64,000 nucleotides of DNA. Origin: Geomicrobium sp. JCM 19038. GTDB taxonomy: Bacteria > Bacillota > Bacilli > Bacillales > Marinococcaceae. The DNA lies in contig NZ_BAXA01000009.1 in NCBI RefSeq assembly GCF_000698125.1, positions 1-64,000 of the forward strand, read 5' to 3'. This document shows positions 48,884 to 58,136 of this stretch, one piece after another. Below the pieces are notes generated by a model. It saw only the letters and a list, made by a program, of their open reading frames with translations, was not told where the DNA came from and ran no database searches. The position numbers were made by a program, and so were the translations under genes. Within the stretch, counting starts at the first letter, position 1. Every line of letters begins with the position of its first letter.

Positions 48884-49477
48884 ATGTATACAATTAAGCG
48901 ACTCGATCAACTCGATGTGTCTTATAAACAACAAGCAGCGAGCGTATTAATTCAATCGTTTAAAGAAGATCTTGCAATCTTTAATAAAGATGAGCGTTCT
49001 CTTTCAATAGATATTGCCGATAGTTTTAGAAGCGATCACGTTTACGTTGCGATGATTGATGAAGAAGTAATAGGGCTCGCGGCTTTCTCAACGAAGCATC
49101 GTTATTCGCAAGTAAGTACACTGATCCGATCGGTTCGAGCTTTCGGTTTCCTGAAAGGATATTTGTTCGCAAAAGCGATTAAAACAAAGCCAGTGCCGAT
49201 TGAAAGCGATCAATGTTACATTGAAGACGTTGCAACCTCACCAAATCATCGTAAAAAGGGCGTTGCCCATGCGATTATTACTCATCTCATACAACATGAA
49301 CCTTACACTGAGTTTATTTTAGAAGTGTATCAAATGAACAAAGGTGCAATCTCTGTATACGAATCATTAGGGTTTGAGACGTATAGTATGGGCAAAGAGA
49401 AGCTATGGTTTATTAATTTAAGTGAAAATCAGCGGAAACAATACATGAAACGGAGCGTTCGAGCAAATTCTTTGTAA
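48884..49477 (+). CDS. GNAT-family N-acetyltransferase
   Basis: 197 residues: acceptor region at the N-terminus, HVYVAMIDEEVIGLAAFSTK, then CYIEDVATSPNHRKKGVAHAI (acetyl-CoA loop) and NKGAISVYESLGFETYSMG. GAGGGGGAAGGT precedes ATG 48884. The 25-residue segment around LIRSVRAFGFLKGYLFAKA is an insertion of hydrophobic/basic nature. Substrate unknown. Confidence 0.85.
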   Translation: MYTIKRLDQLDVSYKQQAASVLIQSFKEDLAIFNKDERSLSIDIADSFRSDHVYVAMIDEEVIGLAAFSTKHRYSQVSTLIRSVRAFGFLKGYLFAKAIKTKPVPIESDQCYIEDVATSPNHRKKGVAHAIITHLIQHEPYTEFILEVYQMNKGAISVYESLGFETYSMGKEKLWFINLSENQRKQYMKRSVRANSL

Positions 49478-49522
49478 GAAGGTCACAAATCAATTATCGT
49501 AAATGATTAAGGGGGATTTAAC

Positions 49523-50215
49523 ATGAATATTGAAGTATGGTCGGACATTGCATGTCCATTTTGTTATATTGGAAAAAGAAAATTCGAGATGGGTTTAGAT
49601 CAATTCTCGGATAAAGAGAACGTCAAGGTGACGTACAAAAGCTTCCAACTCCAACCGGACGCTGACGTACACACAACCGAGACGTTAAATGAACAACTTG
49701 AGAAGAAGTTCGGTCAAGGGCCAGAACAAGTTGTAGCGATGCAACAACAAGTCGTCCAACAAGCGAACGATGTTAACCTTGATTATCATATGGACGACGT
49801 AAAACCGACGAACACAGAATCCGCTCACCGTCTCATTCATTACGCAAAAGAACACGGCAAAATGGCTGAGATGAAAGAAGAGTTGCTAAAAGCGTACTTT
49901 ATCGAAGGGAAGCACGTCGGTGAACACGAACAATTAGCCGTTCTTGCAGAACGAGTGGGACTAAATAAAGAAACCGCATTGACGATTCTTGAAAGCGGTG
50001 CGTACAAAGAAGCCGTACAACAAGACATCCAAGAGGGTGCTCAATTAGGTGTACAAGGCGTTCCGTTCTTTGTATTCAACCGTAAGTATGCCGTATCTGG
50101 TGCCCAACCGCCTGAATCGTTCCTTGAGGTGCTGAACAAAGTGCACGATGAAGAGAAAGATCAAGGACTCAAAGTGATGAACCAAGGCGAGGCGTGCACG
50201 GATGAATCTTGCTAA
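49523..50215 (+). CDS. DsbA-family (FrnE-like) thiol-disulfide oxidoreductase
   Basis: 230 residues with thioredoxin fold and helical insertion. Active site C11-P-F-C14 in SDIACPFCYIGKRKFE, cis-Pro region in GVQGVPFFVFNRKYAVSGAQ. No signal peptide, so it acts in the cytoplasm, as FrnE/2-hydroxychromene isomerase-like proteins do. A Cys pair near the C-terminus (ACTDESC) is notable and may be a redox tail. GGGGGATTTAAC precedes ATG. Confidence 0.9.
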   Translation: MNIEVWSDIACPFCYIGKRKFEMGLDQFSDKENVKVTYKSFQLQPDADVHTTETLNEQLEKKFGQGPEQVVAMQQQVVQQANDVNLDYHMDDVKPTNTESAHRLIHYAKEHGKMAEMKEELLKAYFIEGKHVGEHEQLAVLAERVGLNKETALTILESGAYKEAVQQDIQEGAQLGVQGVPFFVFNRKYAVSGAQPPESFLEVLNKVHDEEKDQGLKVMNQGEACTDESC

Positions 50216-50221
50216 TTAAGT

Positions 50222-50248
50222 GAACCTCAGCGATGGGGTTCTTTTTTT
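50222..50248 (+). terminator. Terminator of the DsbA-like gene
   Basis: GAACCTC (50222-50228) pairs with GGGGTTC (50235-50241, one G-T pair), followed by T7. Confidence 0.75.
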
Positions 50249-50265
50249 ATTTGTGATTAGGACTT

Positions 50266-50310
50266 AAATACGAACGAATGGTAAATTAGTCATTTTAATG
50301 TTCGTATTTT
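50266..50310. promoter_or_regulatory. PurR operator: two inverted PurBoxes upstream of pbuG
   Basis: AAATACGAACGAA (50266-50278) and ATGTTCGTATTTT (50298-50310) are inverted half-sites of the AWWWCCGAACWWT type with the spacing typical of B. subtilis PurR operators. They lie directly upstream of the promoter. Confidence 0.75.
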
Positions 50311-50312
50311 AC

Positions 50313-50344
50313 TTGACTTCAATGATATAGGCTGATAGTATAAT
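50313..50344 (+). promoter_or_regulatory. Promoter of the pbuG riboswitch transcript
   Basis: TTGACT (50313-50318) with TAGTAT (50336-50341, 17-bp spacing) or TATAAT (50339-50344, 20-bp spacing). Located 20-30 bp upstream of the aptamer. Confidence 0.55.
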
Positions 50345-50364
50345 TATAGACAAAATCATCAATG

Positions 50365-50441
50365 ATACCTCATATAACAACAAGGATATGGCTTGTAAGT
50401 CTCTACCAAGACACCGTAAATGTCTTGACTATGATCGGTAT
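50365..50441 (+). ncRNA. Guanine-class purine riboswitch
   Basis: P1 pairs ATACC-TCATA with TATGA-TC-GGTAT. The conserved core elements CATATAA, GGATATGGCTTG, AGTCTCTACCAAG, ACCGTAAATGTCTTG and ACTATG are all present. The specificity base (position 74 equivalent, 50429) is C, predicting guanine/hypoxanthine and not adenine. Binding would favour the downstream terminator and shut off pbuG. Confidence 0.93.
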
Positions 50442-50475
50442 ACTTTTGACTTCTTTACTCTTACAAAAGTGATCG

Positions 50476-50507
50476 GTCGTCTTGCTTTTAGGCAGCGACT
50501 TTTTTTA
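50476..50507 (+). terminator. Riboswitch expression-platform terminator
   Basis: GTCG...TTGC pairs with GCAG-CGAC (a 2-nt bulge on the left arm) followed by T7. It lies between aptamer and coding region. The bulge could reflect one missing base. Confidence 0.7.
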
Positions 50508-50547
50508 TTTTGAGGAAATCAGAACTTACAATCAGGGGGCAAAGAGG

Positions 50548-51855
50548 TTGAAGAATTACTTTGAATTTGAGAAGCACAACACATCGTATAAAAAGGAAAC
50601 GCTAGCCGGTTTCACGACGTTTCTTGCTATGGCGTACATTTTAGCGGTTAACCCACTGATTCTTGGTGACGCGGGTATGGATGCGAACGCAGTCTTTGTT
50701 GCAACGGCCATTGCTGCAGCGATTGGTTCACTCGTTATGGGGGTTTGGGGGAAATACCCAATTGCACTAGCACCAGGTATGGGTTTGAATGCATTCTTCG
50801 CTTATACTGTCGTTTTAGGTATGGGGATTGATTGGCAAATTGCTTTGTTCGGAGTTTTTCTTTCTGGTATTATTTTTCTAATTATTACGTTGTTCAAAAT
50901 CCGTGAAGTCATTATTAATGCAATCCCAGCTGAGATGAAGTATGCGGCGGGCGCTGGTATCGGTTTGTTTATCGCTTTTATCGGGATGCAAAACGCTGAA
51001 ATTATCGTTCCAGATCCAGCGACACTCGTTAGTCTTGGAGACTTTAGAAATCCTTATACGTTCTTAGCTGTGTTTGGTGTGATTGTGACTGCCTGTTTAA
51101 TGGTACTTAACGTTAAGGGCGGAGTATTCTTCGGTATGGTGATCACAGCGGTTGCCGGGATGCTTTTCGGTCTTATTTCACCTCCTTCTGGTATTATTAG
51201 TTCAATTCCAAGCTTAGCACCAACGTTTGGAGCCGCGTTTACTCATTTAGGTGAAGTTCAGTGGACGACAGAAATGATCTTGCAACTCTCAATTGTAGTA
51301 CTTACGTTTTTATTCATTGATTTTTTTGATACAGCAGGAACGCTTTATGCGGTTGCAAATCAAGCGGGATTCATTAAAGATAACAAATTACCGAACGCCG
51401 GGCGCGCATTACTTTCTGATGCGTCAGCTACGTCGGTTGGTGCGATTCTCGGTACGTCAACAACGACGGCCTATGTCGAATCATCTGCTGGTGTTGCAGC
51501 GGGTGGACGAACTGGATTTACGGCGATTGTAACGGCAGGGTTTTTCCTGATTTCACTTTTCTTCTCACCGTTGCTTGAAGTTGTAACGTCACACGTTACT
51601 GCAGCTGCTTTGATTATCGTAGGTGTATTAATGGCATCCGCCTTACGCCTTATTGAATGGGATCGAATTGAAATTGCCATTCCAGCATTTCTTGTTGTGG
51701 TCGGTATGCCACTTGCTTATAGTATCGCGAGCGGGATTGCACTTGGGTTCATGTTCTACCCAATCACAATGATCCTTGCAGGAAAAGGGAAAGAAGTTCA
51801 CCCGATCATGTACTTCCTCTTCTTCGTATTTGCTGGATATTTGTTCTTCTTATAA
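50548..51855 (+). CDS. pbuG: Hypoxanthine/guanine permease (NCS2, AzgA-like)
   Basis: 435-residue purine permease: YKKETLAGFTTFLAMAYILA, LAPGMGLNAFFAYTV, FIDFFDTAGTLYAVANQAG and GTSTTTAYVESSAGVAAGGR are the family blocks, across about 13 membrane segments. TTG 50548 is chosen because AGGGGG lies 8 nt upstream. Control by PurR operator and guanine riboswitch strongly supports guanine/hypoxanthine uptake. Confidence 0.95.
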   Translation: MKNYFEFEKHNTSYKKETLAGFTTFLAMAYILAVNPLILGDAGMDANAVFVATAIAAAIGSLVMGVWGKYPIALAPGMGLNAFFAYTVVLGMGIDWQIALFGVFLSGIIFLIITLFKIREVIINAIPAEMKYAAGAGIGLFIAFIGMQNAEIIVPDPATLVSLGDFRNPYTFLAVFGVIVTACLMVLNVKGGVFFGMVITAVAGMLFGLISPPSGIISSIPSLAPTFGAAFTHLGEVQWTTEMILQLSIVVLTFLFIDFFDTAGTLYAVANQAGFIKDNKLPNAGRALLSDASATSVGAILGTSTTTAYVESSAGVAAGGRTGFTAIVTAGFFLISLFFSPLLEVVTSHVTAAALIIVGVLMASALRLIEWDRIEIAIPAFLVVVGMPLAYSIASGIALGFMFYPITMILAGKGKEVHPIMYFLFFVFAGYLFFL

Positions 51856-51866
51856 CTCTAAACGTC

Positions 51867-51898
51867 GACAAGCGATCATCAATCGCTTGTCTTTTTTT
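51867..51898 (+). terminator. Terminator of pbuG
   Basis: GACAAGCGAT (51867-51876) pairs with ATCGCTTGTC (51882-51891), then T7. Confidence 0.92.
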
Positions 51899-51964
51899 AT
51901 GAGTAAATCGATGCCAACTCGGACAAAATAGTGCCAGTTACATAGAGGAAGGAACGAAGAACGA

Positions 51965-52450
51965 ATGAAACGAGTTGCACGACAGTTCGCCTTGATGGTG
52001 ATAGCCATCGTGTTCGTAACAACAGTTACGGATCACGTAAAAGCAGAGAATGTAGGTCCATTTACATCAACGCTAACGAATAGTGGAGGAGAACGAATTG
52101 GTCTTGCCTATTTTGAAACTGACGATGAAGGCGTTCGAGTTCATTTTAGTGTTTCGGGTCTAGAGCCGAACAGAACGTATGAATTTAATTTCCATGAGTA
52201 TGCAACGTGTGAAGCACCGCTGTTTACGAGTGCAGGTGATGTATTCAATCCTACAAGTGATAAGCAAAACGTTGCAGGAGAGTTGCCGAGTATTCGAACC
52301 GACAATAACGGACGCTACAGTGATTCTTTGGTCGCTGAACATGCCAGTTTAGATACGATGGATCTCACAAATCCGGCACTTGAGGAAGGATCTTCGCTCG
52401 TTTTACAAGTCGGAGGCGAACGGATTGCGTGTGGCGTAGTGCAATATTGA
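51965..52450 (+). CDS. Cu/Zn superoxide dismutase-like secreted protein with lost metal ligands
   Basis: 161 residues with signal peptide (MKRVARQFALMVIAIVFVTT) and a Cu/Zn-SOD-like beta barrel. The scaffold is recognisable: FHEYATCEAPLFTSAGDVFNP corresponds to the HIH..C...SAGGHFNP segment, and RIACGVV to the conserved C-terminal Cys segment, so the disulfide is kept. Of the metal ligands only the second His of the first pair remains. The bridging His is Val (SAGDVFNP) and the late copper His is Gln (LVLQVG). Enzymatic dismutation is therefore unlikely. B. subtilis YojM is also a defective Cu/Zn-SOD. Confidence 0.75.
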   Translation: MKRVARQFALMVIAIVFVTTVTDHVKAENVGPFTSTLTNSGGERIGLAYFETDDEGVRVHFSVSGLEPNRTYEFNFHEYATCEAPLFTSAGDVFNPTSDKQNVAGELPSIRTDNNGRYSDSLVAEHASLDTMDLTNPALEEGSSLVLQVGGERIACGVVQY

Positions 52451-52460
52451 AGTTAACACG

Positions 52461-52502
52461 AAACTGCCGAAATGGAGGTATTCCAATCGTCGGCAGTTTT
52501 TC
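52461..52502. terminator. Bidirectional terminator between SOD-like gene and csaA
   Basis: AAACTGCCGA (52461-52470) pairs with TCGGCAGTTT (52490-52499) across a 19-nt loop, followed by T and A runs. Confidence 0.75.
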
Positions 52503-52507
52503 GTAAT

Positions 52508-52840
52508 TTAAGCAACGGGTGTTCCGTTTAAGACGGGTTGGTCAGGGGTGAGCAAGACGACGTCTCCTTTTTCAGGCACTGCGCCGATGACGAGGACTTC
52601 TGACTTAAAGCCTGCAACTTTGCGAGGTGGAAAATTAACGACGGCCGTCACTTGCTGACCAATCATTTGTTCAGGTTCATACCGAGCGGTAATTTGTGCA
52701 CTTGATTGTTTAACACCAATTTCTTCACCGAAATCAATAGTCATTGCAATTGCTGGAACTTTCGCTTTTGCGAGCGGCTCAGCAGTAAGAACTGTACCGA
52801 CGCGCATATCCAATTTCAAAAAATCTTCAATGGTAGCCAT
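52508..52840 (-). CDS. csaA: CsaA, tRNA-binding-domain chaperone
   Basis: 110-residue EMAP/OB-fold protein. FLKLDMRVGTVLTAEPLAKA, FGEEIGVKQSSAQITARY, VVNFPPRKVAGFKSEVLVIG and the ending LLTPDQPV-NGTPVA match CsaA, a dimeric secretion-related chaperone that also binds tRNA. Intact, usual length. Transcribed toward the SOD-like gene. Confidence 0.95.
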   Translation of the reverse strand: MATIEDFLKLDMRVGTVLTAEPLAKAKVPAIAMTIDFGEEIGVKQSSAQITARYEPEQMIGQQVTAVVNFPPRKVAGFKSEVLVIGAVPEKGDVVLLTPDQPVLNGTPVA

Positions 52841-52872
52841 AGGTGTTCAATGTCTCCTCTTTTGTTTTTTAC

Positions 52873-54878
52873 TTAGTGTACCGAAACTTCTAACTCAGTT
52901 TCAATGAGTGACCAATTCTGATCGTTCACTAAGCTCCAATTCTCTGGATTAGACGGACGAATCCACCAGCCTTTTCCGTTAGAGCCACTCGTTACATATC
53001 GAAAACGGATGAGTATTTCTTCCTCTGTTAGATGTTCAATTGAGGCTTGTGCTTCAACCCAATGATTTTTCGTTGAGCCAATCCAGGAATGGTGCATTGT
53101 TTTTGTATAGTCATCCATGGAAATCGTTACAGGCAGTATATCCCATGTGTTACCATCATCGGTTGAAAGTTCTACGAAGCCTTGATCACGTGCGATATCA
53201 TTAAGAATATCAAAGGAAGTATCAAAGACTAGACGGTCTGTTTCATAAGTGTCAAATTCGAAAACGAGCTCACTACTCGCATGGCTAGTCATACCAGAGT
53301 ACCAAGTGTGACCTCCAAGTGGATGACTATATGGAATGGAACGTATGAATTGCTGAACAAGGTCGTGGCGCACGCCATTAATAGAACCTTCGTTTCTAGT
53401 AGGATGTACACGATTCGTTAAGAAAATAACAAACGAGTCAGTCAGAGGATCGAGGACAAATGAAGTACCTGTGAATCCGGTATGACCGACGGTCGATGGT
53501 GAAGAAAGACCAGCCATAAACCAGCCACGGTTTACATTCCAACCTAAGCTTTGACCGAGATGCGATTCTGTTGTGATTTGATCTTTCATCATTAACTGCA
53601 AGGATTCAGGTTGCAGCACTTGTGCATCACCATAACTGCCACCATTAATCATCGTTTGTAAAAAGATTGCAAGATCATAGGCAGTACTAAAGAGACCGGC
53701 GTGACCGGCAACGCCGTTTAATGCAGCGGCTTTCTCATCATGAACATCTCCCCAAACGAGTCCGCGATCAGGGCTGTATTCAGTCGGAGCAATGGTATGT
53801 AGCTCTCTATTCGGATTAAACATCGTATCAGTCATGCCGAGAGGAACTGTAATCCATTCTTCAACATACGAATCGAGCGATTGCTCACTCACAACTTCCA
53901 CGATTTTACCGAGAATCATCATACCAACATCGCTATAAATCATTTGTGCTCCGGGTGTATAAACCGTCTCCAAAGACAGTATGGCGCCCCACATTTCTTC
54001 TTGCTCATCATAGTTGGCTAATGAAATTGAGGCTGGAAGACCGGAAGTATGAGTAAGCAGTTGCTCAATTGTAATCGTGTCTTTTTCTGGATGCGTAGAG
54101 AACTCTGGAAGGTAATCAATGACTAGATCATCAATGGAGAGGCGATTCTTCTCATGGAGTTGCATAATGGCAGTTGCTGTAAATGTTTTCGTTAACGAAG
54201 CAAGATCAAACAATGTTTCGTTCGTCATTGTAATCATGTCTTCGCTAGAAAGTGGCTCACCGTTTGCATCGTACTTGTATGAATCCCCAACCGATTCGTG
54301 GAATACAATGTCTCCGTCCTTAGCAATGAGTGTGACAGCACCGGGGTACAGTTGATCTTGAAGTCCGGAGGTTATCACATCTTCAGCTTTCTTTAGTTCG
54401 TCATCGTTAAGGTCGATTCTTCAGGAAGGACATAGCGAAGTTGTGTTGTCTCTAGCCGGTCTGCCCAATCGGAATCATATGAAAAGTACAACGTGTCATG
54501 CCGATGAAGAAAGTAATTGGTTAACGTGCGTAATTGCTCGTAAGTCGTCTCATTAAGACGGCTATGATCACGGTATTCGGCAAGTGACTGTTGAAATTCA
54601 AGCATGTACGAATGAAGCTTCTCGTCGGTCGGATCTTTAATGAAAAAACGCATGACGGTGAGCTCCCGTTGTAGTTCGTTCGCTAGCCGACGATCGGTAA
54701 GGAGACCTTGTTGTTCAAGTCGTGAGATGGCTAACTGGATGTCGCCAAGCGTCACGGACGGATGTTCTGTCAGCGCTGCATCAGTCACTTCTGTTTCGGC
54801 ATGAACAAGATCAGTGGAAAACATGACGGGTGAAAAGATGAGAGCAATGGTTAATGTTAGTTGCAAGATGGATTTCAT
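52873..54878 (-). CDS. Secreted serine hydrolase of the beta-lactamase/EstB family (frameshifted)
   Basis: About 668 residues: signal peptide (MKSILQLTLTIALIFSPVMF), a helical N-terminal segment to about 150, a class C beta-lactamase-like domain (about 165-490), and a C-terminal beta domain. Catalytic S-x-x-K is in FDLASLTKTF, the Tyr motif is YSDVG, and HTG in VGHTGFTGTSF takes the KTG place. The frame breaks at 54411-54412. CCC for CC gives STLNDDELKKAEDVITSGLQ. Likely acts on peptidoglycan peptides or esters; antibiotic resistance is not implied. Confidence 0.85.
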
Positions 54879-55051
54879 AGCACACCCCTTAAAGTTAGAA
54901 TAGTGAAACTATTCATATCATCTCTATTGCATACGAAAAGGTCAAGCTAATGATAAGAAATGATAACAGGGAAAAGGGACGAGCTACTCAGAACAACAAT
55001 AAAAAACGTACCTTCACATTGGGTTGTAAAGATACGTTAGTAACAGGTTTA

Positions 55052-55126
55052 TGGTGGAGCCAAGGGGGCTCGAACCCTGACCTTCGCACTGCCAGCGCGA
55101 CGCTCTCCCAGCTGAGCTATGGCCCC
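55052..55126 (-). tRNA. tRNA-Ala (GGC), one base short in the T stem
   Basis: The minus strand starts GGGGCCATAGCTCAGCTGGG, has anticodon loop CTGGCAG (anticodon GGC), a T loop TTCGAGC and an encoded CCA end. Acceptor, D and anticodon stems pair well. The T stem is one G short on its 5' side: three G precede TTC where pairing with CCCCT needs AGGGG. The total is 75 nt, not 76. A missing G at 55075-55077 (read as CCC on plus) explains it. Confidence 0.92.
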
Positions 55127-55292
55127 AAGAATGATAACAACAATTAAAAATATACCAGTTAACTTTCGCGATCGTCAAGGAATTTTCGAGTTTTTTTGAC
55201 AAGTTCAGTTGCTCAGTAAATGGAATATGGAGAAACCTATTAAAAGAGAAAAAGCACAATCATGTTGATTGTGCCATCATACGAGTGTTTCG

Positions 55293-57210
55293 TTATTGTT
55301 CAATACTTAGTCTTCCTTCAGCAACTTCACGAAATTCTTGTCCCTCTTGATTAATGGCTTTAATTTCTATTTCTGCGCCGTCGACTTGCAGATTATTTGT
55401 TGCCGTCCAATAGCCTTCATAGTAACCCTCTTCAACTTCACGCATCATGATTTCTGTCGGTGCAGCAGCTCTCGTAAAAAGCGGGATACGTATAGCGAAT
55501 GAAGCTTCAAGTCCAGGTTCTCCTGCAAACGATACACGCACCGATTCACCAGCTTGAAGCGTTTGATCTTCCGTTGGTTGGATGTTTCGAATTACAGATT
55601 CGTCTTGCTCAGGTTGTTCAAGAACCGGAGCTTCACGGTAATTCGTGTCTTGTTCATAGCTATAAGCCATCGCTAACAAGTCTTGCTCGCTCCACATTTC
55701 CCCAAAGAACGCAAGTGAGAATGGAGAGCCACTTTCATAATTGCCAGCTGGAACGGTTACAAGTGGTAGACCACTCATATTAATCTCAGGAACCGTTGTT
55801 GCGGAGTGATCACCTTCATGAAGGTTTGGGATCTCTTCCGACATTTGTGGATAAACAAACCCATCAAGGTCATGCTCTTCAATCACTTGGTCCACGATGT
55901 GAAGGTAGGCGGTACGTGCCTTCGTAAATTCGACTTGTTCAGGAATGTCGTATGGATTCTGTAAATCTTTTTCAAAGTCTACCCCGCGATTGCCGAAGTG
56001 CGCGAGTGGTCCACCTTCAGCCCACGGTACTTCTTCAGCTTGTTCAAAAAGCTCGGCAATCGATGGAAGGTCGCCACTCGGATTTAATCGATCTAAATAC
56101 GCTTGGAAATCGCTAACTAACGCTTCATAGCCGATGTTGCCGTATTGTTCCATCACATCAATAAACCCAGAATCTGCAAACGGGTCTTCGACTACTTCAG
56201 CTCCAAGAGCCTCTAACTCTTCAATTGAACGTTCATAAAGTTCTTCAGTTTCCTCAGAAAGTGCCTCGTCACGCCATCCTTCGCCATACAATCCTATCCG
56301 CTTACCTTCTAACGAATCTTCAGAAAGGTCGTCTGCATAGCCATCCGCTGGGATGTTACCAATTGCTGCGATTGTTTTAGGATCTTGTACGGTATAGCCA
56401 GCTGTCACATCGAGCATAATCGCTGCATCTTCAACCGATCTCGAATGAGGACCAAGTACATCACGCGTATTGGCAGCAAGTGGTGTCGTGCCTGTGTTTG
56501 GAACAAGTCCAAACGAAGGTTTAACACTTACTAAGGATTGAGCAGCAGCTGGATTTTGGATGGAACCACCGGTTTCTTCAGCAACCCCTAAGACTGCGAA
56601 GTTTCCAGATATAGCTGTTGCAGTTCCACTACTACTACCGCCTGGTGCAAGTGCACGATCAACGGCATTGTACGTATCACCTGCCAACTCGTATCCGCTC
56701 GAGTACCCGATGTACTAAACGCAGGGATGTTTGTCTTTCCGACAATTATTGCACCTTCTGCTCGTAAATCTTGTACGATTGGTGCATCTAGCTCTGGGTC
56801 AATTGAAATTGATGAGTCAGGTCCAAATCCTTCCCATCCGAAAGTCGACTGAAACCCTTCTACGTCAACAGCTTCTTTAATGACGACAGGTACACCTTCG
56901 AGTGCACCGCTTCGCCGTTTTGTATTCGCTCATCTGAAGCTCTAGCTTCTTCTAATGCTTGATCGTTTAGAAATGTAAACGCATTATAGTGGTCTTCATA
57001 GAGTTCAATTCGTTCTAAGTAGCTCTGTGTCACTTGCTCAGCGGTGTATGTCCCGTCTTCATATGCTTCTTGTAAATCTGAGACGGTAACTTCAAGCAAT
57101 TCAAATTGCTGTTCTGCCGCTGCTGGTGTTACTGAAGCGATGGATAATGCAAGAGCTGAAACCGATAGAAATGCCGCTCTTTTAACATTCAAGTAAGTAT
57201 GTGCTCGCAT
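55293..57210 (-). CDS. Secreted amidase-signature family hydrolase (two frameshifts)
   Basis: About 639 residues: signal peptide (VKRAAFLSVSALALSIASVT), an amidase-signature domain and a C-terminal beta domain of about 100 residues. Catalytic Lys is in PVVIKEAVDVEGF, the cis-Ser region in APGGSSSGTATA, and the nucleophile Ser in ETGGSIQNPA. Two breaks occur. At 56907-56908 GGG for GG restores NGEAGALEGVPVV. At 56703 CC for C restores GTSSGYELAGDTYN. Both are single-base losses. The enzyme probably hydrolyses amides outside the cell; substrate unknown. Confidence 0.88.
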
Positions 57211-57550
57211 AACGTCGTCACTCTCCTCGTTTTTATCTCTCTTATTCTTTGTATCAAACGATTGAAGATGGAGACGACTAGTTTGTTAGATTATCTAACC
57301 TCGACTGCGAGCGCTGAGGATATGCCCAATGCCCGTGTCGAACGTGCAAAGGAGATAGTGTTGTAGATCAAGATCAACCTGTCTTCTTTGTAGAAGTTAG
57401 TTTAAATGAAATAGGAAGGAGTTCGGGGGAAGGATAAGTGAAAATTGGAGTGAAATGTCAAGATTATTACTTTGATTGGAAATAATATGAAACAAAAAAT
57501 AGTAATCATACGTATTTAAAGAACCTCAACAAAAAGAAGGAAGTGAGTGG
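57211..57550. other. Intergenic region without a supported gene
   Basis: 340 nt between divergent genes. A 15-codon frame at 57439 starting GTG behind GGGGGAAGGA is present but too short to call. No convincing promoter, repeat or RNA structure seen. Confidence 0.5.
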
Positions 57551-57967
57551 ATGCAAGACCCCGTAATGATAACCTCTATTTGGCTGTTCGTCATCGTGTT
57601 TATGTTTCATGACTTCGAAGAGATTCTTACTGTTGAGAAGTGGGCAGACAGTAAGAAACATTTAATTGACCATCCTCTAAAAAGGATAATTTGGAGGTTT
57701 TGGAATATTGATTCACATTCATTTGCAAAACGAGATGTATGGATTCTATTCATCACGAGCACGGTCACATTACTAAAAGTGATAGGGTTTGGAAATGCGT
57801 GGGTCGATGGCTTGTATTTTTGTTTTCTACTCGTTGTTATGATACATAATGTTGTGCATATTCTACAGTCAATTGTACTTAAAACATACTCGCCAGGGTT
57901 ATACACAGCTGTTTTTTTATTACTTCCATATACCTCGTATTTACTGATTTCCTTATCAGAAGTGTAA
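57551..57967 (+). CDS. HXXEE-domain membrane protein
   Basis: 138 residues with four hydrophobic segments. The family motif H-x-x-E-E appears as MFHDFEEILTVEKW near residue 23, and conserved HN-VHILQS follows in the third segment. The family is of unknown function, proposed as a membrane-bound metal-binding enzyme. GAAGGAAGTGAGTGG precedes ATG 57551. Confidence 0.8.
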   Translation: MQDPVMITSIWLFVIVFMFHDFEEILTVEKWADSKKHLIDHPLKRIIWRFWNIDSHSFAKRDVWILFITSTVTLLKVIGFGNAWVDGLYFCFLLVVMIHNVVHILQSIVLKTYSPGLYTAVFLLLPYTSYLLISLSEV

Positions 57968-58136
57968 GAGGTATTGATTAGAGGAAGTGTTGGTTTTTTA
58001 TACCTTAGCAATACCAGTATCCCATGTAGTCCAGTGCTTTGGATTGTTTATCGTCGATTAAACCGATGTAATGACCTCTCGTTATGGATTCACAATAAGA
58101 ATGGTGCTAAAATGATAAAGTACTGGGGGCTACTGG

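Noticed and set aside
52873-54878. Serine hydrolase as an antibiotic-resistance beta-lactamase
   Set aside because: The SxxK/Y/HTG pattern fits the broad EstB/class C-like family of peptidases and esterases; the large extra domains argue against a true beta-lactamase.
57439-57486. 15-codon frame behind a strong purine-rich site
   Set aside because: Too short, no hydrophobic or conserved pattern, and no promoter or terminator frames it.
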